A stretch of DNA of 64,000 nt from Rahnella woolbedingensis (lineage in GTDB: Bacteria > Pseudomonadota > Gammaproteobacteria > Enterobacterales > Enterobacteriaceae), in assembly GCF_003602095.1 (NCBI RefSeq), contig NZ_RAHH01000014.1:1-64000 (forward strand). Direction: 5' to 3'. This document shows, piece after piece, positions 28,604 to 37,526 of this stretch. The position numbers and the translations under genes are program-made. Below the pieces are notes generated by a model that had not been told where the DNA came from, did not search any database, and saw nothing but the letters and a program-made list of their open reading frames with translations. Every line of letters begins with the position of its first letter. Position 1 is the stretch's first letter.

Positions 28604-30097
28604 ATGAAGAAACTGCTCCCCCTTCTCATCGGACTCAGCCTGGGCGGCTTCAGTACGATAAGCCAGGCCGAAAACCTGATGCAGGTCTATCAGCAAGCCA
28701 GGACAAGTAACCCGGACCTGCGCAAATCTGCTGCTGACCGGGATGCTGCATTCGAAAAAATCAACGAAAGCCGCAGTCCTTTATTACCGCAACTCGGTTT
28801 GGGTGCGGATTATGGATATACCAATGGCTATCGTGATGCCAATGGCGTTAACAGTGATGTTGGCAGTGCCAGCCTGCAATTAACGCAGACCATCTTTGAT
28901 ATGTCAAAATGGCGCGCCCTGACCTTGCAGGAAAAAACTGCGGGTATTCAGGATGTGTCATATCAGACTGACCAGCAATCCTTGATCCTGAATTCCGCCA
29001 CGGCATATTTCAACGTTTTGAGTGCGATCGATTCACTCTCTTATACCGAAGCGCAGAAACAGGCTATTTACCGTCAGTTGGATCAAACCACGCAGCGCTT
29101 TAACGTCGGTCTGGTCGCGATTACCGATGTGCAGAACGCCCGTTCACAATACGACACCGTATTGGCCAACGAAGTGACTGCCCGTAATAACCTGGATAAC
29201 GCACTGGAATCTCTGCGTCAGGTTACCGGTATGTACTATCCGCAGCTGTCTTCGCTGAATGTCGACAACTTCAACACCACGCGTCCGCAACCGGTCGCCA
29301 CTCTGTTGAAAGAAGCCGAAAGCCGCAACCTGAGCTTGCTGTCTGCACGTCTGTCACAGGATCTGGCACGTGAGCAAATCCGTTATGCGGAAACCGGCCA
29401 CATGCCAACGGTGGACCTGACTGCCTCTACCGGCATCAGCAACACCAAGTATCACGGCGACAAAACCGGTGGCGGATCCAGCTATCAGGATGCCGACGCA
29501 GGTCAGAACAAAGTGGGTCTGAGCTTCTCCCTGCCACTGTACAGCGGCGGCTCAGTGACCTCTCAGGTCAAACAAGCTCAGTACAGCTTCGTGGGTGCCA
29601 GCGAGCAACTGGAAAGCGCGCACCGCAGCGTTGTTCAGACCGTTCGTTCTTCCTTCAACAACATCTCTGCCTCAATCAGCAGCATCAACGCGTATAAACA
29701 AGCCGTTGTTTCTGCTCAGAGTTCTTTAGATGCAATGGAAGCCGGCTATCAGGTAGGTACCCGTACCATCGTTGATGTGCTGGATGCGACCACCACGCTG
29801 TATAACGCCAAACAACAGCTTTCCAGCGCACGTTACACGTATCTGATCAACCAGCTGAATATTAAATCAGCGCTGGGTACGTTGAACGAAAGCGATTTGC
29901 TGGCACTGAACGGTGCACTGGGCAAACCGGTTCCGACTGCGCCTGATCAGGTTGCGCCGGAAACGCCAGACCAGGATGCAGCAGCAGACGGTTACGGTAA
30001 CAAAACCGCAGCAGCACCTGCACCACGCGCTCAAAAAGCCAGTGCAACAACCTCTGCGAACACCACGAAAAAGAACGGTAATCCTTTCCAGAACTGA
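28604..30097 (+). CDS. tolC: Outer-membrane efflux channel TolC
   Basis: A 497-residue outer-membrane protein, the exit duct for AcrAB-type pumps and type I secretion. A signal peptide is cleaved after S-Q-A at about residue 22, giving the mature start E-N-L-M-Q-V-Y-Q-Q-A-R as in E. coli. Two homologous halves carry the long helices; the extracellular loop near residues 280-300 (G-D-K-T-G-G-G-S) differs from E. coli, as phage- and colicin-exposed loops usually do. ATG 28604 has AAGGA six bases upstream; the ATG at 28598 directly abuts that site and is too close. The C-terminal tail is rich in Ala, Pro and Thr. Confidence 0.97.
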   Translation: MKKLLPLLIGLSLGGFSTISQAENLMQVYQQARTSNPDLRKSAADRDAAFEKINESRSPLLPQLGLGADYGYTNGYRDANGVNSDVGSASLQLTQTIFDMSKWRALTLQEKTAGIQDVSYQTDQQSLILNSATAYFNVLSAIDSLSYTEAQKQAIYRQLDQTTQRFNVGLVAITDVQNARSQYDTVLANEVTARNNLDNALESLRQVTGMYYPQLSSLNVDNFNTTRPQPVATLLKEAESRNLSLLSARLSQDLAREQIRYAETGHMPTVDLTASTGISNTKYHGDKTGGGSSYQDADAGQNKVGLSFSLPLYSGGSVTSQVKQAQYSFVGASEQLESAHRSVVQTVRSSFNNISASISSINAYKQAVVSAQSSLDAMEAGYQVGTRTIVDVLDATTTLYNAKQQLSSARYTYLINQLNIKSALGTLNESDLLALNGALGKPVPTAPDQVAPETPDQDAAADGYGNKTAAAPAPRAQKASATTSANTTKKNGNPFQN

Positions 30098-30124
30098 TCC
30101 TGAAAAGTCCTGCACATTTCGACT

Positions 30125-30152
30125 AAAGCAGCCTGAAAAGGCTGCTTTTTTT
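30125..30152 (+). terminator. Terminator of tolC
   Basis: AAAGCAGCC (30125-30133), loop TGAAAA, GGCTGCTTT (30140-30148), then more T. It lies 27 bases after the tolC stop. Confidence 0.92.
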
Positions 30153-30282
30153 TGCCTGTGTCACGCCGCTCTGTAAAGTCTCGTAACAATTGCCTGTCGC
30201 TGCTTTAACATTAACCAACTTTCCCCTATTCTTAGGCCCTACTGGGAAAGGGCGAAAAAGCCCTACACATGGGATAAGAACG

Positions 30283-30954
30283 ATGAAACGGACACAACAA
30301 GTCAACTTAGCTACCTTCCGTAAATCATGGCGTAGCTCTCGGATCACTCCTGTCGCTCTGGCAGTCAGTGCGGTCTTTATGCTGGCCGGCTGCGAGAAAA
30401 CCGACGAAACAGTTTCTCTGTATCAGAACGCGGACGACTGCTCGAAAGCCAATCCGTCAGGCAGCGCGCAATGTGTCGCCGCTTACGATGCTGCAAAACA
30501 GGAAGCGGCGAAAACTGCGCCGAAATATGCCAGCCGTGAAGACTGTATTGCTGAATTTGGCGAAGGTCAGTGTACTCAGGCTCCTGCTCAGGCAGGCGTT
30601 GCGACAGCTGAAAACCAGAGCAGCGGTGGCAGCATGTGGATGCCACTGATGGCCGGTTATATGATGGGTCGTATGATGAGCGGCGGCGGCTACGCGCAGC
30701 AGCCACTGTTTAGCTCAAAAAATCCTGCCAGCCCGGCGAACGGCAAATTCGTTGATGCGACCGGTAAAAACTACGGCCCGGCAACCACCGGTGGCCGTAC
30801 CATGAACGTACCACGCACCGCGATGGCACCAAAACCGGCCGTGACCAACACCATCACCCGTGGCGGTTTCGGCGACAGTGTTGCTAAACAAACCTCGATG
30901 CAGCGCAGCTCTTCTGCCGCGACCCGCAGCCCTGGCCGCAGCATGGGTGGCTAA
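30283..30954 (+). CDS. ygiB: DUF1190 lipoprotein-like protein YgiB
   Basis: A 223-residue protein matching E. coli YgiB. The start has a basic stretch followed by a hydrophobic segment and a lipobox L-A-G-C (Cys37), so it is probably a lipoprotein. The mature part includes [19 protein letters not shown], a Met/Gly-rich middle ([15 protein letters not shown]) and a Ser/Arg-rich end. ATG 30283 gives the E. coli start M-K-R-T; a 31-residue upstream frame is not conserved. It lies nine bases before ygiC, with which it forms a conserved pair downstream of tolC. Its function is unknown. Confidence 0.92.
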   Translation: MKRTQQVNLATFRKSWRSSRITPVALAVSAVFMLAGCEKTDETVSLYQNADDCSKANPSGSAQCVAAYDAAKQEAAKTAPKYASREDCIAEFGEGQCTQAPAQAGVATAENQSSGGSMWMPLMAGYMMGRMMSGGGYAQQPLFSSKNPASPANGKFVDATGKNYGPATTGGRTMNVPRTAMAPKPAVTNTITRGGFGDSVAKQTSMQRSSSAATRSPGRSMGG

Positions 30955-30963
30955 GAGATACCG

Positions 30964-32124
30964 ATGAAACGTTTAGCCATTAATGAGCGCCCGGACTGGC
31001 GCGAAAAAGCCACGGAGTTTGGCTTTAATTTTCACACCATGTATGGCGAGCCGTACTGGTGTGAAGATGCGTATTACCAGTTCACGCTGGCGCAGATTGA
31101 AGAGATTGAAGACGCCACCGCTGACATTCACCAGATGTGCCTGAAAGTGGTTGAGCGCGTGGTGAATGACGACAAGCTGATGGCGAAATTCCAGATCCCA
31201 AAACACGTCTGGGACTTTGTCCGCAGTTCATGGCGGACAAATCAGCCTTCGCTGTATTCACGTCTGGATCTGGCTTACGACGGAATCAATCCGCCTAAGC
31301 TGCTGGAAAACAACGCCGATACGCCGACCTCTCTGTATGAAGCGGCCTTTTTTCAGTGGCTGTGGCTGGAAGATCAAATCGCGGCGGGCAACCTGACTCA
31401 GGATGCTGATCAGTTCAACAGTTTGCAGGAAAAGCTGATCGAGCGTTTTGCCGAGCTGAAAAACGAACATGGTTTTTCGCTGCTGCACATCGCCTGCTGT
31501 CAGGACACCGAAGAAGATCGCGGTACTGTGCAATATTTGCAGGACTGCGCGCTGGAAGCCGAACTGGCCAGCGAGTTCCTGTTTATTGAGGAAATCGGTC
31601 TGGGCGAGCGCGGGCAATTCACTGACACGCAGAATCAGGTGATCTCAAACCTGTTCAAGCTGTATCCGTGGGAATTCATGTTCCGTGAAGTGTTCGCCAC
31701 CAAGCTGGAAGATGCCGGTGTACGCTGGCTGGAACCCGCCTGGAAAGCGATTCTGTCGAATAAAGCCCTGCTGCCGTTGCTGTGGGAAATGTTCCCGGAT
31801 CACCCGAATCTGTTACCGGCCTATTTCGCCGAAGATGCACATCCGCAACTCGATCACTACGTCGTGAAACCGCTGTTCTCACGCGAAGGCGCTAACATCA
31901 AGGTCATCGAAAAAGGCCAGGAAGTGGCGAGCGTAGAAGGCCCGTATGGCGCTGAAGGCATGATCGTGCAACAGTTCCATCCGTTGCCGGTGTTTGAAGG
32001 CAGTTATACTTTGATCGGCAGCTGGCTGGTGAATGATCAACCTTGCGGCATCGGTATCCGCGAAGATAAAGCGCTGATCACACAAGATCTGTCCCGTTTT
32101 TACCCACATACCATCGTCGGATAA
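30964..32124 (+). CDS. ygiC: ATP-grasp protein YgiC (glutathionylspermidine synthase-like)
   Basis: A 386-residue ATP-grasp protein of the glutathionylspermidine synthase fold. It carries [12 protein letters not shown], which lines the substrate site, and the ATP-binding [11 protein letters not shown] and G-I-G-I-R-E-D-K segments near the end. It lacks the amidase half of Gsp. E. coli YgiC is thought to make a peptide-like ligation product, but its substrates are not settled. It follows ygiB by nine bases and is closed by a long two-way hairpin. Confidence 0.92.
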   Translation: MKRLAINERPDWREKATEFGFNFHTMYGEPYWCEDAYYQFTLAQIEEIEDATADIHQMCLKVVERVVNDDKLMAKFQIPKHVWDFVRSSWRTNQPSLYSRLDLAYDGINPPKLLENNADTPTSLYEAAFFQWLWLEDQIAAGNLTQDADQFNSLQEKLIERFAELKNEHGFSLLHIACCQDTEEDRGTVQYLQDCALEAELASEFLFIEEIGLGERGQFTDTQNQVISNLFKLYPWEFMFREVFATKLEDAGVRWLEPAWKAILSNKALLPLLWEMFPDHPNLLPAYFAEDAHPQLDHYVVKPLFSREGANIKVIEKGQEVASVEGPYGAEGMIVQQFHPLPVFEGSYTLIGSWLVNDQPCGIGIREDKALITQDLSRFYPHTIVG

Positions 32125-32130
32125 AAACAA

Positions 32131-32168
32131 AAAAAGAGGATAATGCAGAAATTCATTATCCTCTTTGC
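32131..32168. terminator. Two-way terminator between ygiC and ygiD
   Basis: A thirteen-pair stem, AAAGAGGATAATG (32133-32145) and CATTATCCTCTTT (32154-32166), with A-rich sequence on the left and T-rich on the right. Confidence 0.85.
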
Positions 32169-32177
32169 TTTACCGGC

Positions 32178-32966
32178 TTAACCCACCTGTACCGACAGCA
32201 TCGAAAGCGATCCCATCACGATCCCGTCAGTCGGCTGAGTGACCGGCTCCGCACCATCCCACGCCCCTAAAACATACAGCAATGGCAGATAGTGATCCGG
32301 TGACGGATTCGACAACGCGCCGCCCTCATGTTCCATAAACTTCACCAGAGGATGATCTTTCGCCTCGCCCTTCCAGCTCAGGTTATCTTTCACATATTTC
32401 TCGAATGCAACCGCCCACGGATATGGCTCGCCGTTGCCGTCCCATTTCACCATACGCAGGTTATGCACCACGTTTCCGCTGGCGACAATCATCACACCTT
32501 CATCCCGCAGAACCGCCAGCTTCCTGCCTAACTCGAAGTGATATTCCGGCGGTTGCGTGCCGTCGATGCTCAGCTGGATAACCGGAATATCCGCATCAGG
32601 ATACATCTTGATAAGCACCCCCCAGGTACCGTGGTCAAAACCCCACTCGCTGGTGTCGGCCATCACATTCACCGGGCTGAGCAATTCCTGCACCCGTTTC
32701 GCCAGCGCCGGTGAACCCAGTGCCGGATAACGTTTATCAAACAGCGCCTGCGGGAAGCCACCAAAGTCGTGAATGGTGCGCGGGTTTTCCATCGCCGTCA
32801 CAGCGGTACCTCGGGTGAACCAGTGAGCAGAAACCGCCAGTATCGCTTTTGGCCGTGGGAGTGACCCGCCCAGCGCATGCCAGGCACGGGTATAAGTGTT
32901 GTCTTCCAGCACGTTCATCGGGCTGCCGTGGCCTAAGAAAAGTGCGGGCATACGTTGAGTTGTCAT
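32178..32966 (-). CDS. ygiD: 4,5-DOPA extradiol dioxygenase YgiD
   Basis: A 262-residue class III extradiol dioxygenase (LigB-like) that opens the ring of L-DOPA to a betalamic-acid precursor. Metal-site residues are in place: His13 in F-L-G-H-G-S-P, His48 in S-A-H-W-F, and the later V-V-H-N-L segment. It matches E. coli YgiD. The frame extends 74 codons upstream without conservation; AAGGA lies seven bases before the ATG at 32966, and an adjacent ATG at 32969 is possible. zupT, which lies between ygiD and ribB in E. coli, is absent here. The natural role is unknown. Confidence 0.93.
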   Translation of the reverse strand: MTTQRMPALFLGHGSPMNVLEDNTYTRAWHALGGSLPRPKAILAVSAHWFTRGTAVTAMENPRTIHDFGGFPQALFDKRYPALGSPALAKRVQELLSPVNVMADTSEWGFDHGTWGVLIKMYPDADIPVIQLSIDGTQPPEYHFELGRKLAVLRDEGVMIVASGNVVHNLRMVKWDGNGEPYPWAVAFEKYVKDNLSWKGEAKDHPLVKFMEHEGGALSNPSPDHYLPLLYVLGAWDGAEPVTQPTDGIVMGSLSMLSVQVG

Positions 32967-33202
32967 CATAAATTCCTTACCGCAAATAAAAGTGAGCGGG
33001 CCAAAAAGCAGCCTGTGCGTGATGTGATTACGGTACTCTTTTTGATTACGGGTTACAGCCGGATAACCGTGAAGGAGATGTTCAATAAATTTGATGAGAC
33101 AAATCAAAAGAAGAAGGTGGGAAATAGCGCTAAAGACAAATTGCAGCAATAGAAAGCAAAAAGGCCGCATAAGCGGCCTCCTGGTCATGCACTACTGGTC
33201 AG

Positions 33203-33856
33203 TTAACTGGCCTGACGGGTCTGCGCCTGACGATAAGCCACCAGATCGGCGATGGTCACGACCGGCATATTATGCTGACGGGCAAAGACAATCACTTCCG
33301 GCGCATGCGCCATGCTGCCATCGTCATTGGTCAGTTCACACAGCACGCCGAAAGGCTTCAGGCCAGCCAGTGTCGCCAGATCGATGGACGCTTCTGTATG
33401 ACCGCCGCGGGTCAGCACGCCACCTGCCTGCGCACGCAACGGGAAGATATGCCCCGGGCGGTTCAGGTCGGAAGGTTTCGCGCCGTCTTTGATTGCCGCA
33501 CGGATAGTCGTGATGCGGTCAGCGGCAGAAACGCCGGTGGTCACACCTTCAACCGCTTCGATAGTCACGGTGAAAGGGGTCTGGAACGGGCTGGAGTTGT
33601 TCTCAACCATCATCGGCAGGTCCAGCTTTTTACGGCTGTCTTCGTTCATGGTGAGGCACACAATTCCGCTGCCGTGGCGAATAGTCAGCGCCATTTGCTC
33701 AACGGTCATGTTTTCAGCGGCAAAGATTAAATCGCCTTCGTTTTCACGATCTTCGTCATCCAGTACCAACACACCAACGGCGTTACGCATGGCGTCAAGA
33801 GCACGCTCAACACGTTCAGTTGATGTACCGAATTCGGAAAGTAGGGTCTGATTCAT
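33203..33856 (-). CDS. ribB: 3,4-dihydroxy-2-butanone 4-phosphate synthase RibB
   Basis: A 217-residue magnesium enzyme that turns ribulose 5-phosphate into the four-carbon unit of riboflavin, releasing formate. Motifs are [10 protein letters not shown] (acidic metal loop), H-G-S-G-I-V-C, and [10 protein letters not shown] ... R-G-G-H-T-E-A. ATG 33856 gives the E. coli start M-N-Q-T-L-L; a 26-residue extension is not conserved. An FMN riboswitch lies in the leader 135 bases upstream, so the gene should be shut down when FMN is plentiful. Confidence 0.96.
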   Translation of the reverse strand: MNQTLLSEFGTSTERVERALDAMRNAVGVLVLDDEDRENEGDLIFAAENMTVEQMALTIRHGSGIVCLTMNEDSRKKLDLPMMVENNSSPFQTPFTVTIEAVEGVTTGVSAADRITTIRAAIKDGAKPSDLNRPGHIFPLRAQAGGVLTRGGHTEASIDLATLAGLKPFGVLCELTNDDGSMAHAPEVIVFARQHNMPVVTIADLVAYRQAQTRQAS

Positions 33857-33944
33857 GGTAAAAATAACCTCATGTTCTGTATGTGGATTACCAGAATCAG
33901 GGCGTCTTGAGGAGGCTAGCTGCAACAGCCGCATGGCGTGCTAC

Positions 33945-33985
33945 AGTTATAAAAAATAACGCAGCGGGCAATAATGTGCCCGGCT
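33945..33985 (-). terminator. Candidate terminator of the ribB riboswitch
   Basis: On the minus strand the inverted repeat CGGGCA/TGCCCG (33965-33970 with 33977-33982) lies just after the aptamer and is followed, after GCTGCGTTA, by six T residues. It fits the expression platform that stops transcription when FMN is bound, but the gap before the T-run is longer than usual. Confidence 0.5.
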
Positions 33986-33990
33986 TGAAT

Positions 33991-34163
33991 CGTTACTCTC
34001 TCCCATCCGGACTTTAACCGTCGGCCCCGGAATTACACCGGATCTGCTGACCTCTAACCCCGAAGGATTGAGCGCTCGCGGGCTTCCACATGGAAGGATT
34101 ATGACTCTTCCGATATTCCGTGGTTTACCGCCGGTGGGGACTTTCACCCCGCCCTGAGAATAA
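33991..34163 (-). ncRNA. FMN riboswitch (RFN element) of ribB
   Basis: Read on the minus strand, the leader has the conserved RFN blocks in order: CAGGGCGGGGTGAAAGTCCC near the start, CACCGGCGGTAA, AGCCCGCGAGCG, GGTCAGCAGATCCGGT, TTCCGGGGCCGACGGT, and the closing AGTCCGGATGGGAGAGAG. These form the six-helix junction that binds FMN. It controls ribB, 135 bases downstream. Confidence 0.96.
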
Positions 34164-34297
34164 GCAAAGCAACTATAGCGCCAATAAATGAACAGGGCAA
34201 TCCTGCGGATTGGCCAATTAGTGCCACTGATGGTTTATAGAAACGGCGTCAGCGATTACACTAAGGGAAAGCACCTCCTTCGAGAAAAGGACTAATC

Positions 34298-34570
34298 ATG
34301 ATTGACCCGAAAAAAATTGAACAAATTGCCCGCCAGGTTCATGAATCTATGCCTAAAGGGATCCGTGAGTTTGGTGAAGATGCCGAAAAGAAAATCCGTC
34401 AGGTATTACAGGCGCAGTTCAGCCGTATGGATTTAGTTAATCGCGAAGAGTTTGACGTTCAGACGCAGGTTTTACTGCGCACCCGCGAAAAACTGGCCGT
34501 ACTGGAACAACGTCTCGCGGCGCTGGAAGGCAAACAAGCTGAAGCGGCAAAACCGCAAGATCCGGCCTGA
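34298..34570 (+). CDS. ubiK: Ubiquinone biosynthesis accessory factor UbiK (YqiC)
   Basis: A 90-residue protein with a long helical middle and a C-terminal coiled coil (about residues 50-80, [16 protein letters not shown]). It matches E. coli YqiC/UbiK, a membrane-fusogenic trimeric factor that binds UbiJ and supports the soluble ubiquinone-making complex under oxygen. AAAGGAC precedes the ATG. It is divergent from ribB, as in E. coli, and has its own terminator. Confidence 0.93.
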   Translation: MIDPKKIEQIARQVHESMPKGIREFGEDAEKKIRQVLQAQFSRMDLVNREEFDVQTQVLLRTREKLAVLEQRLAALEGKQAEAAKPQDPA

Positions 34571-34604
34571 TTGCTGCTGGGTGCAGAAATGGGTCCGGAA
34601 ACAG

Positions 34605-34630
34605 AAAAGGCCTGCTAAGCAGGCCTTTTT
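34605..34630. terminator. Two-way terminator between ubiK and yjeH
   Basis: A perfect eleven-pair stem AAAAGGCCTGC (34605-34615) / GCAGGCCTTTT (34619-34629) with a three-base loop. Confidence 0.93.
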
Positions 34631-34647
34631 ACTTTGTAGTCATGCAC

Positions 34648-35898
34648 TTATCTGGCGTTAAGAACCGCTTTAGAGCGTGGCAACAGCAGCGACAACGCCG
34701 CAAACACCACCACCGCGTACAGCGCTTTCCAGCCGACCATCGCCAGCAATCCGCAGCACAATACCGCGCCCAGCATCGCCATCCATTTTGACCTCCCTTT
34801 CAGCAGTCGCGTACCCGCCAGCATACAAAGCAGGTAGATCAGGATGAAAATACCGTTGGCGTAAGTGATCAGCGCGCCCAGCGGCAAATGCAGCCAGTAA
34901 ATCAGCAAGGTAAACAACATACAGCTGCCGACCACCAGATTCAGCGCAGCGACCGGCACCTGCTGAGAGGAAAGCTGCGCCAGCTTACTGTGCGGCTTGA
35001 GCTGAGCCTGCGACCACACCAGCCGGGCGAAGCTTTGGGTATAAATATTCACGCTGGCAAAACACGCCAGATAGCCAATGATGCAGGCCACCCACAGCGC
35101 TTTTTGCCCGAACAGTTGCACGACGATGCCGGGGAGCGAAGCGCCCGCTTCCCGCCCTTCTCCCCACGCATGGAATTTCAGTACGGCAACGGTACAACCC
35201 CAGTACACGGCGCCCGCCACCAGCATGCCAATCAGCAGAGCACGCGGGAAATCCCGCTCCGGATTGCGAAATTCTGTCGCCAGATGGGCAAATGCTTCCA
35301 GTCCGACAAAGCACCAGAACATCACCGCCAGCGCATCAAACAGGTTTGATAGTGAAACGTCACGTATCGCAGGCAACGGGATTTCAGGCAGGGAAATCCC
35401 GCCTTTCCACCAGATAGCAATTACCAGCGCAATGACCAGCAGAGCAATCAGCGTCTGGATATTGGCGCTCGAACCGGCACTGCGTGTGCCCAGAAACCAG
35501 ATAACCAGCAACGTTGCGAGCTGTACCAGCAGCAGATTTTCACTGCTCCAGCCAAACGCCGCCTGCCAGAAACCGGCCGCGATATGCAGCGCGGCAGGTA
35601 AGCCGACCGGAATAACTGACAGAAACAGCCAGCCGGTGACGCGCGCCATATGCGGGCCGAAGGCTTTACCGACAAAATGCGCCGCGCCGCCTGCACTGGG
35701 AAAATGTCTTCCCAGCGCGGCGAAACCAATAGCGATGGGAAACACCAGCAGGATCAGCACCGGCCACGCCCACAGGCTGTCGTTTTGCGCCAGTTGTGCC
35801 GCCAGCGCAGGCACGGCAAAAACACCGGTTCCCAGCAACGACGTGGATAACAACCCGACGCCCTGCGCCAGGCTTAATTCCTGTTTTAATCCGCTCAC
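34648..35898 (-). CDS. yjeH: L-methionine / branched-chain amino acid exporter YjeH
   Basis: A 416-residue APC-superfamily transporter with about 12 membrane helices. It matches E. coli YjeH from the start (S-G-L-K-Q-E-L-S-L-A-Q-G) through G-V-F-A-V-P-A-L, F-W-C-F-V-G-L-E-A-F-A-H-L-A and N-P-E-R-D-F-P-R-A-L. YjeH exports methionine and branched-chain amino acids. The start codon is GTG at 35898 and no strong ribosome site is visible. In E. coli this gene lies elsewhere on the chromosome, so its place between ubiK and hldE is a local rearrangement relative to that genome. Confidence 0.9.
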   Translation of the reverse strand: MSGLKQELSLAQGVGLLSTSLLGTGVFAVPALAAQLAQNDSLWAWPVLILLVFPIAIGFAALGRHFPSAGGAAHFVGKAFGPHMARVTGWLFLSVIPVGLPAALHIAAGFWQAAFGWSSENLLLVQLATLLVIWFLGTRSAGSSANIQTLIALLVIALVIAIWWKGGISLPEIPLPAIRDVSLSNLFDALAVMFWCFVGLEAFAHLATEFRNPERDFPRALLIGMLVAGAVYWGCTVAVLKFHAWGEGREAGASLPGIVVQLFGQKALWVACIIGYLACFASVNIYTQSFARLVWSQAQLKPHSKLAQLSSQQVPVAALNLVVGSCMLFTLLIYWLHLPLGALITYANGIFILIYLLCMLAGTRLLKGRSKWMAMLGAVLCCGLLAMVGWKALYAVVVFAALSLLLPRSKAVLNAR

Positions 35899-35954
35899 AG
35901 CGTGGATCCGCTCATAACAAAGTCACTTCCGTTTTGTGTTATTGACGAAATACT

Positions 35955-35988
35955 CAAAAAGAAAAAGGGCTTATCAGATAAGCCCTTT
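35955..35988 (-). terminator. Terminator of hldE
   Basis: Stem AAAGGGCTTAT (35964-35974) / ATAAGCCCTTT (35978-35988). On the minus strand it is followed by TTCTTTTTGAG. Confidence 0.85.
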
Positions 35989-36011
35989 CATGCAGACAGC
36001 CGGTATTAAAA

Positions 36012-37439
36012 TCAGTCCTGCGCTTTGATCTGATTGATGATTTTGGTGGTAGATAAACCATCTTCAAAATTCAGCACGCGCACTTCACCGCCATTCGCCC
36101 AGACTTCCTCACAACCGGCAATTTGCTCAGGCTTATAGTCGCCGCCTTTGACCAGCAGATCAGGCAAGATCCCGGCGATCAAACGCTGCGGGGTATCCTC
36201 TTCGAAAGAAACCACCCAGTCCACTGCACCCAGCGCACCCAGCACGATCATGCGGTTTTGCAGCGCATTCACCGGACGGGTTTCACCTTTCAGACGTTTG
36301 GTCGAGGCATCGCTGTTAACCGCAACAATCAGGCGGTCGCCGAGTTTGCGGGCATTCGCCAGATATGAAACGTGTCCGGCGTGCAGGATGTCGAAGATGC
36401 CATTGGTCATCACGACTTTTTCGCCGCGCTGACGCGCCATCGCCACCGCCGCTTTCAGCTGTTCTTCATTCATGACACCAAAGCCGACGTCCGAACGCCC
36501 GCCGATGGCGTTTTCCAGTTCAACCGGAGAAACGGTAGACGTACCCAGTTTACCGACCACCACACCGGCGGCGGCATTAGCCAGGAAGCAGGATTCTTCC
36601 AGCGTATTACCGGCGGCCAGAGCCGCTGCCAGGGTGCCAATCACCGTGTCACCGGCACCGGTCACGTCATACACTTCCTGCGCCTGCGTTGGCATATGGA
36701 AAGGTGCTTTGCCCGGCTGCAATAAAGTCATACCGTGCTCGGAACGGGTCACCAGCAATGCAGAAAGCTCGAAATCAGCAATCAGCTGCATACCGCGCGT
36801 GACGATTTCATCTTCGTTTTTGCAGCGACCGACAACGGCTTCGAATTCGGACAGATTTGGCGTCAGCAACGTCGCACCACGATAACGTTCAAAGTCAGAA
36901 CCTTTAGGATCCACCAGCACCGGCACACCGGCTTTTCTCGCCAGCTGGATCATCTTCTGGACTTCTGTCAGCGCGCCTTTGGCGTAATCTGAAAGCACCA
37001 GCGCACCGCTTTGCGGTAAGGCCTGCTCGATTTTGGTCAGCATCGGCTGGAGATCAACACCTTCAAAACCTTCTTCAAAGTCGAGGCGGATCAGCTGCTG
37101 GTTACGGGACAAAATGCGCAGTTTGGTGATGGTCGGGTGAGTCGGCAACGCCACGAAATCGCAGTTTACTTTCACTTCCGCCAGACGTTCGCTCAGCGCA
37201 CGTGCCGCGTCATCCACACCGGTCAGGCCGATGAGACGCGAAGAAGCCCCGAGAGACGAAATGTTCATCGCCACGTTTGCCGCGCCGCCAGGACGTTCCT
37301 CGATAGTATTCACCTTCACGACCGGTACCGGTGCTTCAGGTGAAATACGGTTAGTCGGGCCATACCAGTAGCGGTCTAACATTACGTCACCGACCACCAG
37401 CACGCCGGCACGGTGGAAATCAGGCAAAGTCACTTTCAT
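36012..37439 (-). CDS. hldE: Bifunctional heptose kinase / adenylyltransferase HldE
   Basis: A 475-residue fusion enzyme for making ADP-heptose for the lipopolysaccharide inner core. Residues about 1-318 are a ribokinase-like kinase (G-D-V-M-L-D-R-Y near the start; D-V-T-G-A-G-D-T in the ATP/anion hole). Residues about 344-475 are a nucleotidyltransferase with [16 protein letters not shown] (the H-x-G-H motif). ATG 37439 has GGAG nearby; a 20-residue longer frame was rejected. It follows glnE on the same strand by 87 bases, as in E. coli, and a strong terminator follows. Confidence 0.97.
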   Translation of the reverse strand: MKVTLPDFHRAGVLVVGDVMLDRYWYGPTNRISPEAPVPVVKVNTIEERPGGAANVAMNISSLGASSRLIGLTGVDDAARALSERLAEVKVNCDFVALPTHPTITKLRILSRNQQLIRLDFEEGFEGVDLQPMLTKIEQALPQSGALVLSDYAKGALTEVQKMIQLARKAGVPVLVDPKGSDFERYRGATLLTPNLSEFEAVVGRCKNEDEIVTRGMQLIADFELSALLVTRSEHGMTLLQPGKAPFHMPTQAQEVYDVTGAGDTVIGTLAAALAAGNTLEESCFLANAAAGVVVGKLGTSTVSPVELENAIGGRSDVGFGVMNEEQLKAAVAMARQRGEKVVMTNGIFDILHAGHVSYLANARKLGDRLIVAVNSDASTKRLKGETRPVNALQNRMIVLGALGAVDWVVSFEEDTPQRLIAGILPDLLVKGGDYKPEQIAGCEEVWANGGEVRVLNFEDGLSTTKIINQIKAQD

Positions 37440-37526
37440 CCCAAGACTCCAAAACAGATAAATCAAATCGGGTAAACACAATGCGCCGGATAATATCACA
37501 AGCGCCTGTTAGCCGAATAAAAACCC

